A stretch of 64,000 bases of DNA from Glomus cerebriforme (taxonomy: Eukaryota; Glomeromycota; Glomeromycetes; Glomerales; Glomeraceae), in contig QKYT01000070.1 of NCBI GenBank assembly GCA_003550305.1, positions 210,135 to 274,134 of the forward strand, given 5' to 3'. Positions 22,516 to 34,260 of the stretch are shown here, piece by piece. Within the stretch, counting starts at the first letter, position 1. Each line of letters begins with the position of its first letter. The position numbers were made by a program, and so were the translations under genes. Under the pieces are notes generated by a model, which searched no databases, had not been told where the DNA came from, and saw only the letters and a list, made by a program, of their open reading frames with translations.

Positions 22516-25500
22516 ATGGAGAAAATACTCGATGCTCTTCTTACATCTCCTCATTCTGAAGACGTAAAAAATAAATTTATTGTGCTTTATTTAAAAAACT
22601 TAAGTAGAACAAATACTTCAAAAGCAGATTGGGAACAACTTTGCGAATATGCATATGGACTCATCACCAAGGTGCCTTTAAATTTGGCTTAGTTTTATTA
22701 TTGTATTTAGCAGAAAAATGTTGCGGAGTTTAACTTTATCATTTCTTTCAAGCATAATTCTCGCGTTTATTCTGTTTCGGGTGAAATTATTCTATCTCAA
22801 ATAGCGCGTTTGCAAAAATCAATATATATGCTCTATTTTAATTCAGGCTGGATAGACCAAACCATTAGTATTGCAGATAGTGTACTTATATTTCAAAAGA
22901 TATATATATATATATATATTAAAAAAAATTATAATAATAAATGATTATTATATCTGTACTCTGTAGGCGCCTTCATATCAACAGTTAAAAGAATTAAGAG
23001 CATTAATTAAAATAATTAAATACAAACAAGGTACAGTCTAATATAATAAAAAATTATGAATTATTTATATAGTTCTCACAAGTTTACCTCTTTTAGAAGT
23101 TGCAAGCGATTCCGACGATGTTAAAAACGATTGTCGATTATTACAATCTTGTGCTAATAAATATGTCGCGATGGTCAAAAGTAGAATTGAATGGCTGCAG
23201 CTGTTTGTATCGATGTTTATTGATCTTCCACAATCAACTCCCGAAGATCATGTTAGATTAATTGAGGTAAATGAAATTATTTGTTTGATTTGGTTTACTC
23301 TACTATATTCAAAAGAATTCAAATTATTTATTTGTATAAATATAGGTGCTCGTATATTCTTTGGCGATTCCGGAAAATGATTTTTTAGAATCATATAATG
23401 AATTTGTGGAGCAGACTGTAAATCTAATTGAATCTTTATGGCAGCGAAAGTAAATTTTAACATTGTTTCCTATCGTGTATTACCAATATGAGCATCGATT
23501 TTCTAAATTATTACAACTTTCAGCAACGAAAATATAGGTATCACCATCCGTGAAGTCTTTGTACGGCTTTCAAGTAATCAAATTTGTTCCAACTCTATAG
23601 TACTTTTGATCAGTAAGATACCTAAATTATACAGATCAAGTGAGTTGTTTTCTTTTTTTTCTTGATTTGGAAGAACGAACGTTTAGATTGAAATCCTGTT
23701 AGTTATTTTGCCTTATGTTCAGAAGATTTCTGCAGATGATGTTAATAAATTTGAATTATGTGTTGAACGAATGATTTCAATGATACCACACCGATTTGCT
23801 GATAACATCGGTATGTTATATATTTTATTATAATTTAAATTCTTATTTTTATGAAATTCATATATTTCAATTTTGATTTACACATTTTAGGTTGTTGGAT
23901 TATAGAATTGGTCAAAGCTTTGGAAAAATTACAGAATAAGACTATATTAATACGGGTCGCTCATGCAAATACGGTTAGATGTAAGAATTTTGTTTATTTA
24001 TAATTTTTGTATAAAATTGTAATAAATTAATGCGAGGTTTATAATTAGGCTTTGAATATTTGCTGGATCGCCATGCGCGTAATGATGCTTTAATGGTTGT
24101 TGAACATTTATTACTTGGAACACCTGATATCTTCGATTCAGTTGTTCCAACTTTTTCTAAAGTTTTAGAGAAAATTGCTCAAGAGGTTAATTCTATTTAT
24201 TTTTATATGATTCTCAGGGAAAATTAATTTTTAATATACCTACTAGTACTTTTAAAATTGCAGGAAGATCAAGATACTTTGCTTCGGCTTTCAAAAATAG
24301 CTCAATGTCTTATGCAGCGATTTCCTAATGGAGTCTATAAATATTCGCGACTTTCCAAAACCTTGAAATCGCTTAACTTGGTATATTAAATCAATTCTAA
24401 ATTCCCATTTAAATAAAGTCATGTTCTTCTCTTTTATCTAATGCGTAAGAAATATATGTACAGCCGGAATTGAAACAGGATGAAATTTTGGATATTCTCC
24501 GGAAGACTACATGGTTTAAAGGAACAAATATCGCAGGTAATTTTTAGTTGACGTTGACTTTTTTTAACCAATTATTCCTTTAATTAGCTAAGTTGTACAG
24601 CTTAACATACAGGTGGTCGTAAGGAAATTACGACGAAGCCTGTTAACTATTCCACGCAAATTTCAAAAAAGAAAGGATTACAAAACTTGGGAAATACATG
24701 TTTCATGAATAGCGTACTTCAGGTTGAGTAATATAAAAATAAGATTTAATTTGAGATCGGTTCTAAAAATTAATAACCGAGTTGATATTTATTTTTAAAT
24801 TTGAAGGCGTTGTTTAATTCAATTGAATTCAGAAATCGTATATTAAGGACAGAAATGACAGAAATGTAAGTTTATTATATTTAATTCTATTTATAAATTC
24901 AACTGATTCATATCTTATTTCATTCAGATCGAAATCAGAAACACCAACGATTTATCAACTTCAAATATGTTTTGCTCGTATGATAAAATCTACCAAATCA
25001 TATTTCTCACCATCAGCATTATTGGAGGTTAATAAATTTATTTATTAATTTATTTAGTTTATTAAATAAATAATAAAGAATCATTTGAATTATTAGACGC
25101 TTCCAACATGGTTAAATAATGGTCGACAACAAGATTGTCATGAATTTTTGAAGCAAGTACTATTATTATTCATTAACATTAATTGCATTAATAAATCATT
25201 AATGTAATGTGTTTACTTTAGAATTTTATTTAGTCAAATTGAAGAAGAATCGAAAAAATCAAAAAAATCTAGGTCAGATTTGGAAAAAGAAGAAATTTTA
25301 ACCACGCATAAAGATATGACTGATATTCCCATATGTCCGTTTGGTGGAAAATTAGAGAACACAATTGAGTGTTTGACATGCGGGAACAAATCAAAAACAA
25401 AGGTATAAATAATAAGAAAAAATTTTTATTTGTTTTTTTATTATATATATTTTTAATATCCACATTTTATAATTCTAATTCTCCAAGGAAGAATTTCATG

Positions 25501-26622
25501 ACCTTTCCCTTTCATTGAAAGTTGGTACATGTAAGATATTCAATTTATAATTAATGTATAATAAAAAATTATTTCGATGTTAAAAATTAGAATATAATTT
25601 TCAGCAGATAATCTCTCTTTTTCTGATTTACTATCGGAATTTCTTTCTGCGGAATATCTAAGAGGAGATAATCAATATTTTTGTGAAAAATGTGGAGGGC
25701 TACGTGATGCAAAAAAGGTAAGCAGAATTTATATTTGCTTAATACTACAATTTTAAAAGTTATTAAAAACATTTATTGACCTAAAAACTTAGTTAACGCG
25801 AATAATTACACAACCGCATTATTTAATATTATCACTTAATCGATTCGAGTATGATGTGAAATATGCTAAAAGGATAAAAATTACGACACATGTATGTATT
25901 ATAAAATGATGATGAAAAATAAATTAAATACACTAATAACACCTATTACAATAGGTTTCAATACAAGATTCATTATCTTTTAATGTACAAGATTATGATA
26001 ATGAATCACACAGCCAAGTTAATAGTAAAATTAATGGAATTATGAATGGAGATATTAACGAGAAACAATATGATTTATCGGCGATCGTAATACACTCTGG
26101 TTCATCTGCTGAATATGGTCATTATTATACGTATGCAAAGGATGAAGGTAATATATCTAACGTGTATCTTATTTTATTTTTTTTTATTAACTGTAATTAA
26201 TATTTACTCTCTTTTTGATAAACTTATAGAAGACAATAAATGGTATAATTATAATGATAGTTATGTTACTACTTCATCCCTATCAAGAATCATTTCTGAA
26301 GGAGAAGATTTCAAATCGGATACTCCTTATCTCTTATTCTTTCGACAAAAAAATATTGTTAATCAAAAATTACGTATGAAATATATTTCTTTTTTTAAGT
26401 ATATACGCGATTTAAATTAATTATAAATATATCCTAAACAATTTTTCTTTTTTAGCTGAAATTTCACAATCTCTTACAAAAGAAGTTGAAAGGGTAGAAA
26501 AGGAGGATAACTATTATAATAAAAAAGGTTTCTCAATGGATGATACGAACAAAAAGAAAGATGAAGATGATCCACTTAGCGGAGGATATGATATTTTTGA
26601 TTATGATAAATCTGTATTTTAA
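22516..26622 (+). CDS. Ubiquitin carboxyl-terminal hydrolase of the USP35/USP38 type
   Basis: Cysteine deubiquitinase that cleaves ubiquitin from proteins. The start chosen is the ATG at 22516 (MEKILDALLTSPHS), which fits the USP38 N-terminus; the upstream in-frame extension is non-ATG. A long helical N-terminal region fills the exons to about 24650. The Cys box GLQNLGNTCFMNSVLQ is at 24679-24723, the catalytic Cys being TGT within AATACATGTTTC. Downstream come the QQDCHEFL box (about 25130), a CxxC pair in CLTCGNKSKTK (about 25375) and a second in CEKCGG (about 25685). The His box HSGSSAEYGHYYTYAKDE (about 26095-26145) and a short acidic C-terminus ending DYDKSVF follow. Two CxxC pairs fit the zinc-binding finger of USPs. 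All key residues are present, so it is probably active. Introns are about 50-100 nt. Confidence 0.88.
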
Positions 26623-26726
26623 TAATATTATTATTTCATAGATTATAAAATTTATATGAATTTATGCAATATATATAATTTTCCATTGGCTATCATTAAT
26701 TCTAATGATAATTATGCAGTAGAGAA

Positions 26727-27417
26727 TTATTTCTTTGAGGAATTCTTGAAATATGAGCCTACAATTAATGCACCAACAGCTACAATTCCACTCGTAATAA
26801 TCATACCCATTAATCCCTCTAATATAAGATATTTGTAAATTAAAAATTATTCTTTTAAAAAAAAACAAAAAAAGAAAAGAATGAAAGTCATACCACTTTT
26901 AAGTTTCTTTTCTATGAGATCCTTTAAACTTTGAGCTTGTAAATTTCTAGGTTCATTCTCTATCAATTTGTCATTATATAATTTAGCTTTTGTATATTCA
27001 CCTAACTTGAAATTGCCTAGTGCTAAATAATAAAGACATTCGCGACGACGTTCAGGAATATCATTATAGATTTCTATATAAAACCAAATAAACCATTAAA
27101 TATATAAATATACTTGTTAAAAAAATTTCATAAAAAAATATTTTTTTTTTACCGCTTAGAAGCTTCAAACCAAATTGTTGGTCTGTTGATCTTCGGCTTT
27201 TAATTAGACCCCAAGCATAATTGAATTTAGTTTGTGTTGTAACATCACCGTTCGTCTTTTCGCTTTCATGTTCATATTGTTTTCGCAATACCTATTAAAA
27301 TTGGCGTGTTTAATGGACGATCTAAAAGCCAGAATATATTGACTTATTTAAAATTACATTCAATTCTTCTGTTGAAAGAGGAGCTTCAGCGTCGGCAGCA
27401 TACGGCAAATCAGACAT
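26727..27417 (-). CDS. FIS1: Mitochondrial fission protein FIS1
   Basis: Tail-anchored outer-membrane protein with a TPR-like cytosolic domain that helps recruit dynamin-type fission factors to mitochondria and peroxisomes. Exon 1 starts at the ATG 27417-27415 ([15 protein letters not shown]) and splices in phase before VLRKQYEHE. The second exon holds [14 protein letters not shown], the third (about 27080-26895) holds [19 protein letters not shown]. The last exon gives the hydrophobic anchor [20 protein letters not shown] and the basic tail FKNSSKK. About 155 residues, normal for the family. It is head-to-head with ATP11. The 3' end converges on the ubiquitin protease gene with only about 100 bp between stop codons. 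Confidence 0.9.
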
Positions 27418-27584
27418 CGTTGATAATAAATAAATTAAACCTATATTTTTTGATTTTAAAAGTTTTTATTGCCTCTATTGCCTATGAGGGACTTATCATT
27501 TTTGGTTAGATATCGAACGCCGAATTATTGTGACGATCTACTTACTAAATACCTGATAATGATAAAAAAAAATTCTTTGAAAAA
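27418..27584. promoter_or_regulatory. Bidirectional promoter between FIS1 and ATP11
   Basis: Only 167 bp separate the two start codons, which point away from each other, so both promoters must lie here or in the first introns. The stretch holds no repeat. Two mitochondrial genes sharing it suggests coordinated expression; that is inference. Confidence 0.6.
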
Positions 27585-28756
27585 ATGTATAACGGGTATA
27601 ACGGTCTTAGAAATTTCACACTTTCTCTTTCTCCTTTGTTTATTAAACAGTATAGGCAAAATGTTTTTCTTATTAAGTTTCGAACTCAAACGCGATTTTC
27701 TAAAGTAACCTCCGGTTAGTTTATATATTTTTTATACAATACCCTATTATTTGCAATTTCTTATTTTGTGATTTGGTTTTAAGTTCGTTTTCAGTTTATT
27801 CCTTCGAAAGATACAATAAATTCAAAATACATGGAAAAATATTATGATAAATTAAAAATCAAAGCTGAAAAGTATAAAATTAAAATTATTACCTTTTTTT
27901 ATCACAAAATATTCTAATATAATAAATTAATTGTTTCCTTTGTAATTAAAGGGAGAGATTTTCTTCTGTGGAAGAAATGAAAGCTGAAAAATTAAAAGCA
28001 TTTCAAAAGGATTCAATATCTATATCTAAAGAAATTTCATCTAATGAAAATGAAACAAATTCTTCACAGAAAACTATGAGCTTACCGCCGCATGTCAAAG
28101 TAAGATTACACAGATAACTATTATGACATTATCTTAATTGTTTTGTTACGGTGACATCAAATCTGTCGAATTTAGCCTCTTGACAAGATACTAAAGATGG
28201 ACAAGATAAAAGATCAGGACTCGGAAACAATTGAAAAATTATGGTTAGAATATCATTCTACAAAAAATTGCTTGTCGGCTGTTATTCCTGCTGATACCTA
28301 TAAAGCCTTATTTAGACGTGGACAGCAATATCCAATGGTATATTTTTATTTTGGATTCTGAGTTTATGGAATTTAAATCAAAGTTTTTTAATTATTTTTT
28401 AAAACCAGTTCGTTGTTCCTTTACCTCAAGAACAAGGATTAGAATTTTATATTCTTCAATTTCAATTCCATCAATGTTTTTTCACTTCTTTATTAGAATA
28501 CAAAACTCATGGAACTGAATCAAAACATCATATGGTATTAACTCATTTTCCTGATCTTATCGATTCAAAAGGAATTGTTTTAATGCATGGCGAAATTGTT
28601 CAACCAAAGTTAATTTCCTTAAAATCGGCTCAATATCTTGCTTATGCAATGCAAAAATTTTATGTTAGTGGGACAAAAAATGAATTAGATTTAGTTGAGA
28701 AATTTTATAAAAATCCTGGTAAATTTGAATATTATGACTTAATAAAAGATTTATAA
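27585..28756 (+). CDS. ATP11: Mitochondrial F1-ATPase assembly factor ATP11 (ATPAF1 family)
   Basis: Matrix chaperone that binds free F1 beta subunit during ATP synthase assembly. Exon 1 (27585-27714) encodes a mitochondrial-type presequence: MYNGYNGLRNFTLSLSPLF, then several Arg and Lys and no acidic residue. I chose this start because it splices in phase (acceptor TTTTAAG near 27783) into VRFQFIPSKD. Following exons give a Lys/Glu-rich helix, then PLDKILKMDKIKD, LWLEYHSTKNCLSAVIPADT, and the final exon FVVPLPQEQGLEFYILQFQ, with LTHFPDLIDSKGIVLMHGE near its middle. The protein ends at TAA 28754-28756. The order and spacing of these blocks match the ATP11 domain. Confidence 0.9.
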
Positions 28757-29317
28757 ATTGTATGATTTGTTAATATTTCTAAACTAAACTTTCCGATAAA
28801 AACTGAAGGTCCACTTTCTGATTTAACTGTCCTCGATGATTCTTTTGATTATCTTCTTCAAGAACTGGTAATCTTATCATAAAAATTTGTTCATTCATTA
28901 CCTTTGGACAAATCGAATCGTAATTCGAAATTATCCTAGAATGTTATTAACTGATAATTTTTAAAATATATAAATAACAATCCAATTGGGATCGAAGTCT
29001 TATTTCAAAATTAACATTGTTTCAAGCGAAATCCTTGATTTAGAATCAAACCGAATTGATGTAATAAAAGCATCCGATAACATCGTGTGAATGATGTGTT
29101 GTAATATATAATCGCCATTATTAGTTAGGTCATTATGTATTTTAAAGATCGGACGTTTTCCCTAATAACCTGACTGATAAAGTGCTATCAGTGGGTAGTA
29201 CATAATAATTTACGTGTAGCACACGTGATGGATTATGAGCTAATCGTATATATAAAGAGCGAAAATTAAAACTTTTAATGACTTCGTTTCATTTTATTTC
29301 GTTATATTTTTACGAAT
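28757..29317. other. Intergenic DNA
   Basis: A short open stretch at 28805-28870 (PLSDLTVLDDSFDYLLQEL) is coding-like and ends at a possible GTAATC donor, but I cannot attach it to a gene. The rest, up to the 29318 start, looks like promoter sequence with a TATATATAAAG motif near 29251. Confidence 0.4.
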
Positions 29318-30196
29318 ATGTTAAAGTTTTTTGGAAGTAAAAAGCAAGCAGCATCTGTCACAAAAAAACAAATTAAAACCGTTACAGCTGCAAGCACCAC
29401 CGCGACTACAACTACAGAACCTATATCAATTCCTAGTGATAATAAAATAAAAGTCCCGGAGTTGGCAATTACACCACCACAAGATTATCTTGAAGAAAAT
29501 TTGTTTAAAGAAGCGTTAAATTATGTTATAGTGCGTACATCACCCAATTCAATTAACGATATTGAAGTACTTCATCCTATTAATGTACCAAAAGAATATG
29601 CCATTAGTCCAGAAACGGAAAAATTAGAAATTATTAAAGATGATAAAAATGAAATAAAAAAGGATAAATTAGAAGTGTTAAGTGGAGAGGAAGTAACAAT
29701 TTTACATGCAATATATTTTAAACAATTAATAAACTCAAAGAATACACCATATCAATGTACGCTCAAGCAATTATATAATGATTATGTGATAGGAGAAGCA
29801 AAACGTATTTCATCGGTAGGAGAACCAACAATTACCATTCATACTCCTCAATTAGAAACTGAATTACGTAGAACAGGTGCACTTAGTAATACATGGCACT
29901 TCACTTTTGAAGAAAAAGATTATAGATGGAAACCAACTTTGCTTGGTGCAAAAGATTCTGATTTAATATGCGAATTAATTGAATACGAAATCCCTTTCGC
30001 TAGTAGTAGCGGGTCTTGTAAAAAGAAAAATAAAGAAGTTGTAGCTACTCTAAAGAGGAAAAGTGAAAGTTGGGATTCGATTGGTGATTTACGTATTTTG
30101 GAGAATGCTTGGTTTGATGTTAAAAATCCTCGTGATTTGGAAATTATTTTGGTGATTGGATGTTTAATCATGTTAGATGTTATTGAGGCCTCATAA
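29318..30196 (+). CDS. Protein with a probable tubby C-terminal-like domain
   Basis: Intronless frame of 292 residues. The first 60 residues are Lys-, Ala- and Thr-rich and look disordered. The C-terminal part contains TWHFTFEEKDYRWKPTLLG, DLICELIEYE, VVATLKRKS and a hydrophobic end EIILVIGCLIMLDVIE. This order resembles the tubby-C-like beta-barrel proteins common in fungi, which carry an F/W-x-G-x-x-Y-x-W core and a final hydrophobic helix. No signal peptide is seen. Function unknown; membrane or lipid association is possible from the fold class but is inference. Confidence 0.6.
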   Translation: MLKFFGSKKQAASVTKKQIKTVTAASTTATTTTEPISIPSDNKIKVPELAITPPQDYLEENLFKEALNYVIVRTSPNSINDIEVLHPINVPKEYAISPETEKLEIIKDDKNEIKKDKLEVLSGEEVTILHAIYFKQLINSKNTPYQCTLKQLYNDYVIGEAKRISSVGEPTITIHTPQLETELRRTGALSNTWHFTFEEKDYRWKPTLLGAKDSDLICELIEYEIPFASSSGSCKKKNKEVVATLKRKSESWDSIGDLRILENAWFDVKNPRDLEIILVIGCLIMLDVIEAS

Positions 30197-30386
30197 TTGA
30201 AATCTCATATAATATAATAAATAAATAATATACATTTTTTATTTTATTTTTATATATAATTTTTTTTTTTTACAATGTATATGACTATTCTATTTTAGTC
30301 ACGTGTATCTTAATCTAATCCAAATAATATTTTATATTTTATATGTACATTTTTTTTTTTATGCTATCCATGACGGTTATATTTAT

Positions 30387-31961
30387 TCAACGGGGACGAG
30401 TTATTACTTGAGCCTTACTAATTGCACTATTATTTTTTTGGTTAACTATCACGGCAGGGAAATAACAAATTTCAACTTCTTGATTTGATATATCTTTTTT
30501 ATCCCAAGCGCCTTTCATTTTATGTTCATCAACTGTTGTACCTTGATCATAATAAAACAATTTTGGTTGAGGATCTAAAGATTTTAATTTAAAATAAACC
30601 AGAGAAATAAAACCTAATATAATTTGTTTTGCTTCTTCTTTAACTTGTGGTAATTCTGTGAAGGGAAGTGTACGATATTCTTCCATAAATTTTAGAAGTT
30701 GTGATGCTAATGAGGTAATAAATGGATGTGTATCGTTTTCGGATGAAAAGGAGGAGATACTTAGTGAAGAATAAATTAAAGAACGAAGTTTAGCACATGT
30801 TTTTCTAAGAGATTTATCTCCGTTTGCACGAGCATCCGCAAATCTATTTAGTAATTCGGCTAATTTTTCGGTGGTGATAACCAAATCATATTCAAGATTA
30901 TTATCATCATAATCTTCTTCCAAGTATGTATCCTTCATTGCTGATACAAAATAACCTTCGACTTGTTCATTAAGTAAAGATGAAATTCGTGCTTCTAATG
31001 CTGCAGCCAAATGCATTTTAGATGATTTAGAATTATCTTGGAATGAACCTAATTGATATGATTCTAACAACATATTTGCGTTGTCTTTGTTGATTTCAAT
31101 TTCGTTGCCTGATACGCTCGTGAATGTATGGAATGATCGTTGTAATTTCTTAAAATCATCTTTTATTTCTTTAGTAATTCCAATTCCATTTATTCCGTTC
31201 ACGTGGCTTTCATTAGTCGTACCATTTATAGAATTAGCATATTCTTTGAATTGATCTTCGTAAATTTTAACTTTTTGACGAAGTTTATTAATTTCTTTTT
31301 CCTGTTTCTTTATTAACTCATAAGCATCTTCTTTTCCGATATTGGATTCACTCTTATCACTATCAGTCAAACTTTCTTTTGATAAATTAAATGAATCAAT
31401 TATACCAGTAGAAACTTTTCTTTTATGAATGTGATTACTTGATTCTCCATTACCATTAGTATTTTTTTGTTGTTTTGATTCGAATTTTGTAGTTATCTTA
31501 TCTTGTTCAGTTCTTAATCTATTCATTTGACTTTGTAATATAACCAATTCAGTTTTCAAACCATCATCATCCTTTCGTTTATTAGGATCACCATTATCTT
31601 CATTACCATTTACATATGTATCATCTTCATCATCATCTAATAATTCACCATCAAGTTGAGCTTGAACTGAAAGTTGAGCTTGAATTGAAGATAATAATTG
31701 AGCTGATACAGTATTTACCAATTCATCAGGAATTGGTGTAACATTATCATTTTTTGGATTCTTTTTTTGTAAACCGGTTATTAAATCATTTAATCCCTTA
31801 TTTACTAATCTTATGATTTCTACCGATTCTCTACGTTGTTCTGTTAAATGTTCTACAACATTTATTAAACGTCGACATTCATCTTCATATACTTGGTTTG
31901 TTTCCATACGAAATCTACGTCGATTTGCATCACTATTTCGTTTTTTAAAGACTTCAAACAT
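30387..31961 (-). CDS. Uncharacterised coiled-coil protein (524 residues)
   Basis: Intronless frame, start at MFEVFKKRNSDANRRR. Residues 1-70 are basic helix. Residues 105-140 are a disordered acidic patch (LDDDEDDTYVNGNEDN). About 135-165 and 215-245 are predicted coiled coil (ELVILQSQMNRLRTEQDK; KKQEKEINKLRQKVKIYEDQ). About 290-520 are a helical C-terminal region ending EVEICYFPAVIVNQKN, which looks folded and conserved. No catalytic motif or membrane segment is seen. It does not match a family I can name; a scaffold role is a guess. Confidence 0.6.
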   Translation of the reverse strand: MFEVFKKRNSDANRRRFRMETNQVYEDECRRLINVVEHLTEQRRESVEIIRLVNKGLNDLITGLQKKNPKNDNVTPIPDELVNTVSAQLLSSIQAQLSVQAQLDGELLDDDEDDTYVNGNEDNGDPNKRKDDDGLKTELVILQSQMNRLRTEQDKITTKFESKQQKNTNGNGESSNHIHKRKVSTGIIDSFNLSKESLTDSDKSESNIGKEDAYELIKKQEKEINKLRQKVKIYEDQFKEYANSINGTTNESHVNGINGIGITKEIKDDFKKLQRSFHTFTSVSGNEIEINKDNANMLLESYQLGSFQDNSKSSKMHLAAALEARISSLLNEQVEGYFVSAMKDTYLEEDYDDNNLEYDLVITTEKLAELLNRFADARANGDKSLRKTCAKLRSLIYSSLSISSFSSENDTHPFITSLASQLLKFMEEYRTLPFTELPQVKEEAKQIILGFISLVYFKLKSLDPQPKLFYYDQGTTVDEHKMKGAWDKKDISNQEVEICYFPAVIVNQKNNSAISKAQVITRPR

Positions 31962-33585
31962 GGTGAGAATTTCACGGGGTTTACTTCACGGATAAGTTTT
32001 TTTTTTTTTTAAAAGAAAAATTTATTTGTTTTTTTGTGGAGAACCAAATAAACAAAAAAAAAATAGTTTGTTTACTTTTTTTTTTTTTGTACTTTTTATG
32101 GAGAATTAAATTTCAACGGGATATTTATTGAATAGATTGAACAGGTGACATTCAGTGATGCACATGCACAAAATTTTACACATACATTATCTTTTCTTTA
32201 TGATACTCGTGAAATTACATAAAATTCTACCTTTTTTGAGTAGGGTTCTTTGTTTTGTTTAAAGAACAATACTATTATTACGGTAGGATTTCTTTAACTT
32301 TATTTAGTGAGTTTGTGAAAAAAACTTTTTTTCTCTAATTTTTTTCGGAGTGATGCATGCAAATCCTGATTTTAGTGATTATTACGAGGATTAATTTATC
32401 CTCATTGTTGTCATCATTGTTGAGAAAATTAAAGTTTTTAATTGAAAAAGAACAATGGATTTTACCTGTATTCTCTCCCTAATTTATTATAATGGGTGTT
32501 ATCTCAAGTATTACGATCGATTAACTTGAGACAATTTTGTGGAGAATTTTTTTTTTTAATTGAAAATTTTTTTTAAAAAAAAAATCAAATAATAAAAAAA
32601 TTTTCTATTGTTCTCTAATTTCCAAATAGAATCATATTCTTGTATTAAATCATGATTTTATGAAAAATACCGTGATTGTTTTTTTCGCATGAATAATACC
32701 TAATCAAGTATCCTTATGTACCCATTTGATACGCTCTTCCATGCGGAGTGACGATCGTCCTAAACGTCACGCGTTAATCTCGATAAATCATCTTTTTTTG
32801 TTCATGCGAATTAATCGTGATTTGATTGGATAACTAATCATTTCAAATAATATATTTTTATTTTTTTTTTTATTTCCTTCGAGAATTAATGGTATATAGT
32901 AAATTATACCAGAGAAAATTATCACAATCACGTAACTGATTAATTAAATAATACAGTATCTTTAAAAAAAAAATAATTTTTAAGAGATTCTTCAAAATCT
33001 TAACGACTTGACCAAACAAGTGTAACTTCAGCATCAGAATGAATTAGAGTTACAGTAGTTTACTATGTTTAGGATTTCCGCAATCATAGCTTTAAAATCT
33101 TTCAAAAATGTGAGTAAAGAAATAATATGACACAGGGAGTCAGGAATTCACATTATATGGGATCAGGATCCGCATACTCCCTTCCTTGAAAGCATTTCAT
33201 TACTGTACAGTATCTGAAATAAAGTGTTTTTTAACGCGAATTTTTCTTGACAGTAATTTTTATTTCAATGGAGTAACTTGCATAAATTACATTATAATAC
33301 ATATTCCAGTTTTCTATCATAAAGTAATTCTCCTCATTGATTAATAACATTTTATTGAACGAGACTGAAAAGTTACCGTATCATTGGTTTCCTCAGTCTT
33401 ATTGAGAAAATTTTCATATACAATATCCTAGCACTAATGACACGTTTTCCTACTTCATGATATTTATAGGTTTTAAGAAATTTTGCGGTTCTGAATTTTT
33501 CTCTCATTAATCTGTTTGATGACTGCAGAAATAGAATTAGTAAATCAAAACAACAAAGCTGTGTATATTGTATCAAAACTAAACT
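31962..33585. other. Intergenic region
   Basis: No gene. Pyrimidine and purine runs lie next to the coiled-coil gene's start. A fragment at about 33115-33190 resembles 12060-12130, sharing CTCCCTTCCTT/TTCCCTTCCTC and a preceding AGGAT(T/C)C word, so a dispersed repeat is present. Confidence 0.45.
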
Positions 33586-33589
33586 TACC

Positions 33590-34260
33590 TTTAAAGGACT
33601 AAGACATCTATCTCAACGGATTTTAGATCCACCAACTAATTCATTTAATCTTTTCATCAATTTCTATCACTGGATTATACCAAGCACTACGTGCTAAAAA
33701 AGAACGTCAATTTGTAAATATACTTTGTAAATCTTTAGTTCAATAGTATCAAAGACACTTATTCCATTCTTCTTACCCCCCTTTACTACTAAAAAACACT
33801 GCAATATATTTCCTGCTATCAGCATTGTCTTTTGCATCATCCTGAAGAATAAAATATCAAAATTTCTGAATTCTTATGAACCAATCGACTAATATTGTCA
33901 TCGAATCAAAAATATTGGTTAACTGTAATTAAATGCTAATGACAATATTACCTTTAGTTATATCTAATATTTTTCGTACCAAATGTTCTATGATAGAAAT
34001 ATTTTCCTCAAATGTAAAATTAATAGCTTTTCCAAAAAACCTCACCAACTTCTTCGAAGAATAGTCAACATATACAACACCATCCCCCAACTTCATTTGA
34101 TCAGTGTAGTTTTTTCAGTTCCAAGATGATTGATATTCATTGGGTTGAAAAATTCTTTTGAGACATTCTATATTTCAGATCGAGAAACCAACTTATCATT
34201 TGAGGGTTCCATTTTAAGTCGAGTGCCCTTTTCCATAGTTTCATTGAGAAGATGTTTGTT
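33590..34260 (-). pseudogene. Decayed protein-coding remnant of unknown family
   Basis: On the minus strand the segment 34115-33957 is open and protein-like (KLGDGVVYVDYSSKKLVRFF, then FTFEENISIIEHLVRKILDI). It can splice (GT near 33954, AG near 33841) into DDAKDNADSRKYIAVFFSSK, after which TAA, TGA and TGA stops interrupt a frame that still resembles protein (SFLARSAWYNPVIEIDEKIK). Upstream another stop interrupts EYQSSWN*KNYTDQM. I do not recognise the family. Confidence 0.4.

Noticed and set aside
23248..23463. Minus-strand frame
   Set aside because: Antisense to exons of the ubiquitin protease gene.
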